Source: Bacteroidaceae bacterium
GTDB taxonomy: Bacteria; Bacteroidota; Bacteroidia; Bacteroidales; Bacteroidaceae
Length of the DNA: 5,381 nucleotides
Direction of reading: 5' to 3'
Assembly (NCBI GenBank): GCA_017383665.1
Contig: JAFNWA010000053.1
Location: 1 to 5,381, forward strand
Positions 1 to 5,381 of this stretch are shown piece after piece. The notes under the pieces were generated by a model, which worked only from the letters and a program-made list of their open reading frames with translations, searched no databases and was not told the origin of the DNA. Both the position numbers and the translations under genes were made by a program. How positions within the stretch are numbered: position 1 is the first letter of the stretch; each line of letters starts with the position of its first letter.

Positions 1-858
1 ATTTCAAGTTCTCATGGTAAATACCTTCATTATAATGTCAACGGCAAGACTGCCATAATCGGGCATGAGTTGGGAGCATTCTCAATAGATGGAACTGTTG
101 ATCTCAACTTCAAATTGTGGAAGAGAGATGTCAATGTCTCTGCAAGTGCATTCATAAAGAATAACAAGCCGTCATTCTACTACCGTCATTTTCACTCGGA
201 ACATTTCTGGTGGGATAACGAAGGACTTGACAAGGAGTTAAAGACACGCATAGAGGGTAAAGTGGAAATTCCATCCTGGAAAACAAGACTTAGCGTAAAG
301 TTCGAGAACATCAAGAATTATACTTATATTGCCAACAACTCAGTTCTTGCCCCCAACGGACAAAGTTATCTGAACCGCTTTAGTGTGCAGCAGGAGAACA
401 GCAACATAAGAGTCTATTCGGCATCACTTAAACAGGATTTGAAGTTTGGCATTTTCAATTTCAATACAGAACTGACATACCAGTACAGCAGCAACCAAAC
501 AGTGTTGCCACTACCGGCGTTCAATGCTTATGCGAACATTTTCCTCAAATTCAGGATTGCCAAGGTTCTGCATACCGAACTGGGAGCAGATGCATGGTAT
601 TTCACAAGTTACTATGCTCCGGAATACATGCCGGCACTCGCACAATTCGTGCAGCAGAACCAGGCCGACAAAGTCAAGATAGGAAACTATCCCGTGGTAA
701 GCGTCTATGCCAATTTCCTGCTCAAACAAGCACGCTTCTATGTCAAGTATTACCATGTAAACAATGGAACAGGCAACAGGAACTCTTTCCTTGTTCCACA
801 CCATCCATTGGCACCTGCCGATCTGTGGCTCGGACTGTCATGGAATTTCTATAACTAA
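1..858 (+). CDS. Putative porin (Porin_10-like), C-terminal part, 5' end outside the window
   Basis: The frame is open from base 1 to the TAA at 856-858, giving 285 residues of a protein whose start lies to the left. The visible part is made of alternating polar/hydrophobic strands rich in aromatic residues (for example LNFKLWKRDVNVSASAFI and FNFNTELTYQY), as expected for an outer-membrane beta-barrel. It ends in an aromatic strand, LWLGLSWNFYN, consistent with a barrel-assembly C-terminal signal. The late motif NGTGNRNSFLVPHHPL closely resembles the end of Bacteroidales 'putative porin' proteins (Porin_10), which I recognise from memory of the family. The likely role is passive or substrate-selective transport across the outer membrane; the substrate cannot be told from this fragment. 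A TTG at 70 could be taken as a start, but the frame continues upstream without a break and no signal peptide follows it, so this is an edge-truncated gene. It is followed after 14 bp by the oxidoreductase gene. Confidence 0.8.
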   Translation: MSSSHGKYLHYNVNGKTAIIGHELGAFSIDGTVDLNFKLWKRDVNVSASAFIKNNKPSFYYRHFHSEHFWWDNEGLDKELKTRIEGKVEIPSWKTRLSVKFENIKNYTYIANNSVLAPNGQSYLNRFSVQQENSNIRVYSASLKQDLKFGIFNFNTELTYQYSSNQTVLPLPAFNAYANIFLKFRIAKVLHTELGADAWYFTSYYAPEYMPALAQFVQQNQADKVKIGNYPVVSVYANFLLKQARFYVKYYHVNNGTGNRNSFLVPHHPLAPADLWLGLSWNFYN

Positions 859-872
859 AACTGTCACATATT

Positions 873-1853
873 ATGAATATCACAGTTAAATGGGGATTCA
901 TCGGTTGCGGTGAGGCTACAGAGAAGAAGAGTGGCCCGGCATTTCCATTGGTAAAAGGTTCTGAAGTCATTGCCGTTATGGGGCGTGACAAAGAGAAGAC
1001 CAAGGAATATGCCAAACGCCACAACATTCCACATTGGTACACCGATGCACAGGCTCTCATTGATGACCCCGAGGTGAATGCAATTTACATTGCAACACCG
1101 CCATCGTCGCATGCCACCTTTGCAATAATGGCAATGAAAGCCGGCAAGCCCGTATATGTAGAAAAACCACTTGCAGCCAATTACGAGGACTGCACACGCA
1201 TAAACAGAGTCTCAAAAGAGACGGGTGTCCCCTGCTTTGTAGCATATTACCGCCGCTATCTGCCCTACTTTCAGAAAGTAAGGGAACTGTTGCCACAGAT
1301 TGGAAATGTGCTGAATGTACAGATTCGTTTTGCAGTTCCGCCACGCGACCTCGATTACAACCGTGAAAACCTTCCGTGGCGTGTCAACCCCGACATAGCC
1401 GGTGGCGGATATTTCTATGACCTTGCACCACACCAGATAGACCTGTTGCAAGAGATGTTCGGCTGCATTCTTTATGCCGAGGGATACAGCACCAACCGTG
1501 GTGGGCTTTATAAGATAGAGGACACAGTGAGTGCATGTTTCAAGTTCGAGAGCGGGATTCCCGGTTCCGGTTCATGGTGCTTTGTCTCGGACGAATCATC
1601 CAAGGAGGATCACATTGAGATTTTCGGCAGCAAAGGTTGCATAAAATTCTCGGTATTTACATTTGAGCCAATAGAGTTGCGCACAGTAGAAGGAACCAAG
1701 AGATTCAACATACCAAATCCACCATATGTACAGTTGCCACTAATACGCAACATTGTGGAGCATATCCAGCAGAAGGGCCATTGCGAATGTGACAGCGTGA
1801 GTGCGACACCTACCAACTGGGTTCTGGACAAAATTCTTGGCAAGATAATATAA
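873..1853 (+). CDS. Gfo/Idh/MocA-family NAD(P)-dependent oxidoreductase
   Basis: This is a 326-residue cytoplasmic protein with no signal peptide. Residues 1-120 form a Rossmann fold: the dinucleotide-binding loop GFIGCGEATEKKSGPAF is at 8-24, MGRD at 36-39 ends the second strand, and IATPPSSH at 73-80 is the usual nucleotide-contacting segment. The family hallmark EKP is at 97-99, with Lys98 the expected catalytic or substrate-positioning lysine. The C-terminal half is the alpha/beta substrate domain. It contains GGGYFYDLAPHQID at 177-190, in which Asp183 and His187 match the family's active-site D..xH pattern. The length is typical for the family. Members oxidise or reduce sugars, inositols and related polyols; the substrate here is not predictable from sequence. 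ATG at 873 is the natural start because the first beta strand begins at once. The gene lies 14 bp after the porin gene and its TAA overlaps the next ATG by one base (TAATG), suggesting co-transcription. All key residues appear present. Confidence 0.93.
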   Translation: MNITVKWGFIGCGEATEKKSGPAFPLVKGSEVIAVMGRDKEKTKEYAKRHNIPHWYTDAQALIDDPEVNAIYIATPPSSHATFAIMAMKAGKPVYVEKPLAANYEDCTRINRVSKETGVPCFVAYYRRYLPYFQKVRELLPQIGNVLNVQIRFAVPPRDLDYNRENLPWRVNPDIAGGGYFYDLAPHQIDLLQEMFGCILYAEGYSTNRGGLYKIEDTVSACFKFESGIPGSGSWCFVSDESSKEDHIEIFGSKGCIKFSVFTFEPIELRTVEGTKRFNIPNPPYVQLPLIRNIVEHIQQKGHCECDSVSATPTNWVLDKILGKII

Positions 1854-1855
1854 TG
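1851..1855 (+). promoter_or_regulatory. TAATG stop-start overlap (probable translational coupling)
   Basis: The TAA stop of the oxidoreductase gene (1851-1853) shares its last base with the ATG of the DUF4421-like gene (1853-1855). No clear Shine-Dalgarno sequence is visible just upstream (AT-rich CAAGATAATA). The ATG choice is supported by the good signal peptide that follows. Reinitiation by the terminating ribosome is inferred from the overlap, not demonstrated. Confidence 0.6.
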
Positions 1856-2941
1856 AATAATAGGGACGGTTACATAAACTGGATTACAAGGATAATAACT
1901 ATCATTGTTGCCCTGTCATTCACACTCCCGGCACATGCCCAGGAGAGTGATACACAAAGCCGCCCGACAGCCAAAGAGAATCTTACAAAATTCTGGAATG
2001 GAGTGGTCAATGCATACGACTTCATATACGCACTTCTAAATGATTGTGACAGCACCTATGTGGAACCTCACAAATACAACATGGCACTGACCCCTACATA
2101 CTCGTACAATTACGAGCATTATCGTTTCTCGTCATCCAATGGCAATCAGAGCATGTCCATTTCTCCAGATGGGCGCAACTTATTGGGGCTTTACATTTGT
2201 TGGGGATTGTTCTCCGTGGGTTGGAGTTTTGATTTACAGAACAGCCAGCCACAAACCGATTTTAAAATGAGCCTTTACTCTGCAAGAGTTGGAGTTGACT
2301 TCTTCTACCGTGAAAGCAATAATGGATATAAGATACGCAGTTTAAGTGGTTTCAAGGAGAGCGATGGGACTCCACTCCTCAACTACAACAACAATTTCGA
2401 CGGCATCAAGGTAAAACAGACGGGGGTGAATGTCTATTATATCTTCAACAAAAAGTTCTCTTACCCGGCAGCATATAGCCAAACGACACAGCAACGCAGG
2501 AATGCAGGCTCATTCATTTTAGGCATGAACTACAACAAACAGGAGTTTGAGCTAGACCACACTGCACTTGACACAAAAATACAGGAGCAACTTTCACCGG
2601 AGCTCATGTTCAACAAAGCCTGTTATCAAGATCTGAGTATTAACTTCGGGTACAGTTACAATTGGGTGTTTGCAAAGAATTTCCTAGCCAACATATCACT
2701 GACACCGGCTATCGGATACAAAAACACTTCATTTAAAATACACGACAGCAAAGAATTGCTGTCGAGTATCAATTTTGATTTCATAACACGCGCCTCCATC
2801 ATTTACAACAACGGCAAATATTATGTAGGCACATCTCTTGTATCAAACACCTACGCATACAACAAGGACAGGTTATCCATAATCAATGGCTTTGGCATCA
2901 TAAAAGTAATTTGCGGATTCAACTTCTGGAGAATGAAGTAG
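1853..2941 (+). CDS. DUF4421-like exported protein, probable outer-membrane beta-barrel
   Basis: This is a 362-residue protein. The N-terminus has a charged start (MNNRDGYINWITR), a hydrophobic core (IITIIVALSFTL) and a likely signal peptidase I site, AHA|QES, after residue 29. The mature part resembles the Bacteroidota DUF4421 family. I recognise the segments DSTYVEPHKYN (66-76), LYSARVGVDFFYR (141-153) followed by GYKIRSL, and FSYPAAYSQTTQQRRNAGS (202-220) followed by an alternating strand. Many predicted strands alternate hydrophobic and polar residues and carry many aromatics, which suggests an outer-membrane barrel; the extreme C-terminus is GFNFWRMK, so the last aromatic is not terminal. 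The biochemical function of the family is unknown to me. The start codon overlaps the stop of the oxidoreductase gene by one base, so translation is probably coupled. It ends 7 bp from the stop of the opposing FadL-like gene. Confidence 0.82.
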   Translation: MNNRDGYINWITRIITIIVALSFTLPAHAQESDTQSRPTAKENLTKFWNGVVNAYDFIYALLNDCDSTYVEPHKYNMALTPTYSYNYEHYRFSSSNGNQSMSISPDGRNLLGLYICWGLFSVGWSFDLQNSQPQTDFKMSLYSARVGVDFFYRESNNGYKIRSLSGFKESDGTPLLNYNNNFDGIKVKQTGVNVYYIFNKKFSYPAAYSQTTQQRRNAGSFILGMNYNKQEFELDHTALDTKIQEQLSPELMFNKACYQDLSINFGYSYNWVFAKNFLANISLTPAIGYKNTSFKIHDSKELLSSINFDFITRASIIYNNGKYYVGTSLVSNTYAYNKDRLSIINGFGIIKVICGFNFWRMK

Positions 2942-2948
2942 CCTTTTA
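2942..2948. other. 7-bp convergent intergenic junction
   Basis: The + strand operon stops at 2941 (TAG) and the - strand FadL-like gene stops at 2949 (TAA read on the - strand). Only seven AT-rich bases lie between them, and no hairpin with a T-run is visible there. Transcripts from both sides must end inside the opposite gene or by a factor-dependent mechanism. This is seen directly in the sequence; any antisense effect is inference. Confidence 0.75.
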
Positions 2949-4466
2949 TTAGAAACGCATTCCCACTGTAGCCATTGCTGTGTGATTGATACAATCGACC
3001 TTGGCAGCAGGATTTGCATATTCAGTATCATAAAATGGGTAAAAATCAGCCTTTTGAGCCTCCATCATATAAGCCACATCGAAATAGAAACTCTTGCCGC
3101 GGAAGCCGAAACCACAAGTGACAATATTCTTTTCATAACGGTTCATATAATCTGTAGATGTTTCTGCCACACTTGCATTACACATATCCTTATATGCATC
3201 CCTTGCAAAAGGTGATGTTATGTAGTTGTAACCGACACGCACCGCAATACCCTCGACATTTATTTCCGCTCCCAAACGCGCGGTGTGCTGGGATTTCAGA
3301 TTACACTTTATTTCCTCATTCTGTGCCAATGGAACATACTCGTTACCCTTATATTCCGCGGTAGAATAACCGGCAAACTCATACTCCGCATTCAACGCGA
3401 GATATGTATCAAAGGTATATGACATTGATGCGTTGAAACGCCATGGAGAGCTCAATCTTGTAGTGTTAAAGAGTTCAGTGCCATATCTTTCAGAATCAAC
3501 TGTGCTAAATGTTTTGTAGTCAGGATCAGTAATCGCAGCCCAAGAGTATTCTTTCAGGTAATACAGAGTTGGAGTATGTACAGAAACACCCACCTTGAAA
3601 GGCGAATATTCAAATGGACGATAAATTGCACCAAGTTTTAAATCATAACCCGTACCTTTTAACATCAGATCATTCTCAATAGTGTATATTGCTCCAACAT
3701 CATCAATTTCACTATAAGCCGAATAACGATTACAATCAACATTTGAAACACTCACGGTTGCACCAAGATAGAGCCTATCCATTATATTTGCCGAGAGATT
3801 GAAATCAATCACATGTACACCGCCTCTTGTCTCCTCATAATACGCCAAATCAGAGGGTGGCCAAACAAGCGAGTCACCAGGATAAGTAATAAAGTCATTA
3901 CCATTACCCAGCCACGCATCGGCATCGGCAGCGAGAAGCGGCAACCAACTTGAGTTTAAATCGGTATAATCCCAACTGGTGAGGTTCTTAAAGTCAAATG
4001 GAGAGTCATTATAAAGCTGTCTCATCACAAATTGCTGTGAAAATCCATTGCTTGCACCACTCATTTCAAACTCACCTGTCAAATTATTCTTATAACGATA
4101 TCCCAAACCAAAATTCAAATACTTTAACCTGTCTCCGTCATAGTTCATGGAAAACAGCATGGCAGTATTTCCTACAAAAGCATTAAGTTTATCACTTGTG
4201 GTCACCCGTCCTTCGTAATTAGCCTTATTGGTTTTTGCATTCAAACCGGCCGTAAAAGCGAAATCATTACTACGGTACATAGCAGTGCCGGCAGGGTTGG
4301 TAGCCATTGTGGAAAGATCTGCGCCCAATGCACTCATTGAACCGCCCATACCTATGTAGCGCGCCGTACCGGCAAGATCATTGTCAAAGATAGACGATAT
4401 ATTGTACATGTTTTGCGCATTCAAACAGAGTGGCAATGTAAAAAGGATATATAACAAGCGTTTCAT
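2949..4466 (-). CDS. OmpP1/FadL-family outer-membrane transport protein
   Basis: From ATG at 4466 this is a 505-residue protein. It begins with a good signal peptide, MKRLLYILFTLPLCLNA|QN, with a likely cleavage after residue 17; there is no proper lipobox around the Cys. The mature N-terminus carries the block GTARYIGMGGSMSALGAD (33-50) and NPAG (57-60), characteristic of Bacteroidota OmpP1/FadL/TodX-like proteins, often annotated as 'hemin receptor'. The rest is rich in alternating amphipathic strands (NFGLGYRYKNN, LGAIYRPFEYSPFKVGVSVHTP, ARLGAEINVEGIAVRVGYNYI). The C-terminus is ATVGMRF, ending in Phe as barrel-assembly signals do. By family it forms an outer-membrane channel for hydrophobic compounds such as fatty acids; the actual ligand is unknown and haem transport is not supported here. 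The frame is also open to an ATG at 4520, which overlaps the previous stop as ATGA. That start would put 18 extra residues before the signal peptide, so I prefer 4466. It probably shares a transcript with the upstream low-complexity gene. Confidence 0.85.
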   Translation of the reverse strand: MKRLLYILFTLPLCLNAQNMYNISSIFDNDLAGTARYIGMGGSMSALGADLSTMATNPAGTAMYRSNDFAFTAGLNAKTNKANYEGRVTTSDKLNAFVGNTAMLFSMNYDGDRLKYLNFGLGYRYKNNLTGEFEMSGASNGFSQQFVMRQLYNDSPFDFKNLTSWDYTDLNSSWLPLLAADADAWLGNGNDFITYPGDSLVWPPSDLAYYEETRGGVHVIDFNLSANIMDRLYLGATVSVSNVDCNRYSAYSEIDDVGAIYTIENDLMLKGTGYDLKLGAIYRPFEYSPFKVGVSVHTPTLYYLKEYSWAAITDPDYKTFSTVDSERYGTELFNTTRLSSPWRFNASMSYTFDTYLALNAEYEFAGYSTAEYKGNEYVPLAQNEEIKCNLKSQHTARLGAEINVEGIAVRVGYNYITSPFARDAYKDMCNASVAETSTDYMNRYEKNIVTCGFGFRGKSFYFDVAYMMEAQKADFYPFYDTEYANPAAKVDCINHTAMATVGMRF

Positions 4467-4516
4467 AGTAATTCTTATTTTCAAATTAGACCTGCAATTG
4501 ATATAATCCGGCAGTT
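4467..4516 (-). other. Short spacer between the low-complexity gene and the FadL-like gene
   Basis: With the 4466 start, 50 bp separate the two - strand genes. Read on the - strand the spacer is AT-rich near the start codon (AATTTGAAAATAAGAATTACT before the ATG, on either side of which nothing stands out), like many Bacteroidota leaders that lack a strong Shine-Dalgarno site. No clear promoter or terminator hairpin is seen. Co-transcription is therefore the simplest reading. Confidence 0.5.
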
Positions 4517-4853
4517 TCATCTGCGACCGCCACTGCGTCCACCGCCGCCACGACTACCACCACTACGACTGCCGCTACTACTTCTTGTTGAAGAAGCTCC
4601 CGAACGGGAAGAGCCAGAGCTGCGTGACACACTTGTGCTACTTGGTCTGTTGTATCCGCCCGACGACCTACTACCGGAGCGATTCTCAACAGATGAGCCA
4701 CTGCGGCGTGACGATGTACTGTTGCTACCGTTTGCTCTTGTAGAGTTGGCGTTACGCTGTACATTGCTACTATTCACTGATGTACGGGGCTGTTGTTGAC
4801 GACGCACAGTTCCGGAAGTACTATTCCCTGTACGCTGGCTATTGCCGGAAGTA

Positions 4854-5078
4854 GTACGCACCTGCTGTTCGCGACGAGGATTACTGTTACCATTGGATGT
4901 ACGCACCTGCTGCTCACGACGGGAATTGCCATTACCATTGGATGTACGCACCTGCTGCTCGCGACGAGGTTAGCTATTACCACTGGTCGTACGCACCTGC
5001 TGCTCACGACGGGAATTGCTATTACCACTGGTCGTACGCACCTGCTGCTCGCGACGAGGTTTGCTATTACCATTGGCA
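4854..5078 (-). repeat. Five tandem 45-bp repeats (15-residue protein repeat)
   Basis: The + strand anchor GTACGCACCTGCTG (GTTC or GCTC after it) recurs at 4854, 4899, 4944, 4989 and 5034, exactly 45 bp apart. The units alternate between two types. Type A has GCGACGAGG (units at 4854, 4944, 5034) and encodes ..PRREQQ; type B has ACGACGGGAA (4899, 4989) and encodes NSRREQQ. The two B copies differ from each other at about 4 of 45 positions, as do the A copies at 4944 and 5034, so the array has a 90-bp higher-order period. Because 45 is divisible by 3, copy changes keep the reading frame. Degenerate half-units flank the array on both sides (SGNSQRTGN on the C-terminal side, ANGNSK on the N-terminal side). 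Confidence 0.93.
4970..4972 (-). other. In-frame TAA stop inside the third tandem repeat
   Basis: On the + strand these bases read TTA, hence TAA on the coding strand. The same repeat position reads AAA (Lys) in the copy 90 bp away at 5060-5062, and AAT (Asn) at 5015-5017, 4925-4927 and 4880-4882. A single first-base change, AAA to TAA at position 4972, explains it. Nearby genes use TAA as their true stop, so recoding of TAA as a sense codon is unlikely. Confidence 0.85.
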
Positions 5079-5170
5079 ACCGTAGTACTATTATTGCGTC
5101 TGTTACCCCTATTTGTTGCCAACATGCCTATTGTAGGTACATTACGATTTACATATCTGGGATACATAGT

Positions 5171-5329
5171 TCCGTGGTGCGGCCTGTGAGCATACCAATT
5201 GTGTGAATGCCAATGATTATAGCCATTATAGCACCAATTATGATGGTGATAATGGGGAGTGTACCAATTGTAATATGAGCTCCATCTCCATCGGTTCCAC
5301 CAGTAGTTATTATAAGAATAGTAATACAT
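5171..5329 (-). other. Tyr/Trp/His/Asn-rich protein segment
   Basis: This stretch of the low-complexity gene encodes 53 residues with about 12 Tyr, 8 Trp, 10 His and 8 Asn, and almost no aliphatic or acidic residues (examples: NNYWWNRWRW, HYHHHNW, NHWHSHNWY). It sits between the short ordered start and the basic repeat region. Such composition is compatible with a surface-associated or self-associating segment, or metal binding through the His clusters; both are inferences from composition only. Confidence 0.8.
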
Positions 5330-5381
5330 ATTACCCAATGTCGGATATATATTGATTGCATATCCATCGTCATAGACATAC

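Larger units (their letters stand above)
4517..5381 (-). pseudogene. Low-complexity, repeat-bearing protein gene with an internal stop; 5' end outside the window
   Basis: One - strand frame runs from the right edge (first whole codon 5378-5380) to the TGA at 4517-4519, interrupted only by a TAA at 4970-4972. There are 136 sense codons before that stop and 150 after it. In order, the visible protein has: a short ordered start (YVYDDGYAINIYPT); a segment of 53 residues (visible 18-70) in which 30 are Tyr, Trp or His; a linker containing NRGNRRNNS; five 15-residue repeats of the type VRT[ST][NS]GN[SG][KN][PS]RREQQ; a Ser/Asn/Arg linker; and a Ser/Arg/Gly tail ending SRGGGGRSGGRR. Composition stays coherent on both sides of the stop, so this was recently one gene. 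The start, and any signal peptide, lies off the window. Proteins of this style (aromatic-rich front, SRG-rich tail) occur in Bacteroidota as uncharacterised, probably exported proteins; I do not know a function. The product may now be a truncated protein, or the stop may be a sequence error. The FadL-like gene follows. Confidence 0.7.

Noticed and set aside
70..858. The porin gene starting at TTG 70 as a complete 262-residue protein.
   Set aside because: The frame is open to base 1, there is no signal peptide after position 70 and the barrel-like pattern is already under way, so the gene is truncated by the window edge.
4482..4490. A possible Bacteroidota -7 promoter element (TCTAATTTG on the - strand) before the FadL-like gene.
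   Set aside because: It matches the TAnnTTTG consensus poorly, lacks a convincing TTTG element at the right distance upstream, and would leave a leader of only a few bases before the ATG at 4466.
4517..4951. A separate gene starting at a GTG at 4949-4951 after the internal stop.
   Set aside because: The GTG is simply the Val codon of the repeated VRT motif, present in every unit. There is no ribosome-binding site or signal peptide, and the frame is continuous with the upstream part. It is the downstream half of the interrupted gene.
4970..4972. TAA reassigned as a sense codon.
   Set aside because: The porin, oxidoreductase and FadL-like genes all end naturally at TAA at sensible C-termini, so TAA works as a stop here.
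4854..5078. The evenly spaced repeats considered as a CRISPR array.
   Set aside because: There are no unique spacers; the whole 45-bp unit repeats and encodes a 15-residue in-frame protein repeat.
4774..5206. Several long open frames on both strands across the repeat array (for example + strand 4793-5206 and an alternative - strand frame 4774-5079).
   Set aside because: The 45-bp unit is a multiple of three and free of stops in several frames, so repeats automatically create long shadow frames. The frame with coherent composition beyond the array on both sides is the - strand frame ending at 4517.

Overview
The window looks like chromosomal DNA from a Bacteroidota bacterium, most likely order Bacteroidales (Bacteroides/Prevotella-like). 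The evidence is a set of envelope protein types typical of that group (a Porin_10-like putative porin, a DUF4421-like protein and an OmpP1/FadL-like barrel with the GTARYIGMGG...NPAG signature), N-terminal signal peptides ending in A|Q, moderate GC and no obvious strong Shine-Dalgarno sites. The genus assignment is inference.

Layout: the window is almost entirely coding, with two convergent gene groups. On the + strand, positions 1-2941 hold the 3' part of a putative porin gene, a complete Gfo/Idh/MocA-family oxidoreductase (873-1853) and a complete DUF4421-like exported protein (1853-2941). Spacing is 14 bp and then a 1-bp TAATG overlap, so these look like one operon. On the - strand, reading from the right edge inward, there is a low-complexity, probably exported protein (5381 down to 4517, 5' end outside the window). 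It is followed by an OmpP1/FadL-family outer-membrane barrel (about 4466 down to 2949). The two groups meet tail to tail with only 7 bp between stop codons at 2942-2948.

The most notable structure is in the right-hand low-complexity gene. It has a Tyr/Trp/His/Asn-rich segment, then five 45-bp tandem repeats (15 residues each, about 4854-5078) in an alternating A-B-A-B-A pattern, then a Ser/Arg/Gly tail ending in GGGGRSGGRR. The middle A repeat carries an in-frame TAA (4970-4972) where the matching codon in the other copies is AAA or AAT. The reading frame is otherwise intact on both sides. The gene is therefore either a recent nonsense pseudogene, a truncated protein, or a sequencing/assembly error inside a repeat. 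Loss of one 90-bp repeat pair could in principle restore the frame.

How the genes work together: four of the five genes encode likely outer-membrane or exported proteins, and one is a cytoplasmic NAD(P)-dependent sugar-type oxidoreductase. No mobile element, RNA gene, CRISPR array or clear terminator was seen. I do not see convincing evidence of a wholly new system here; the repeat/nonsense gene is the part worth a second look.
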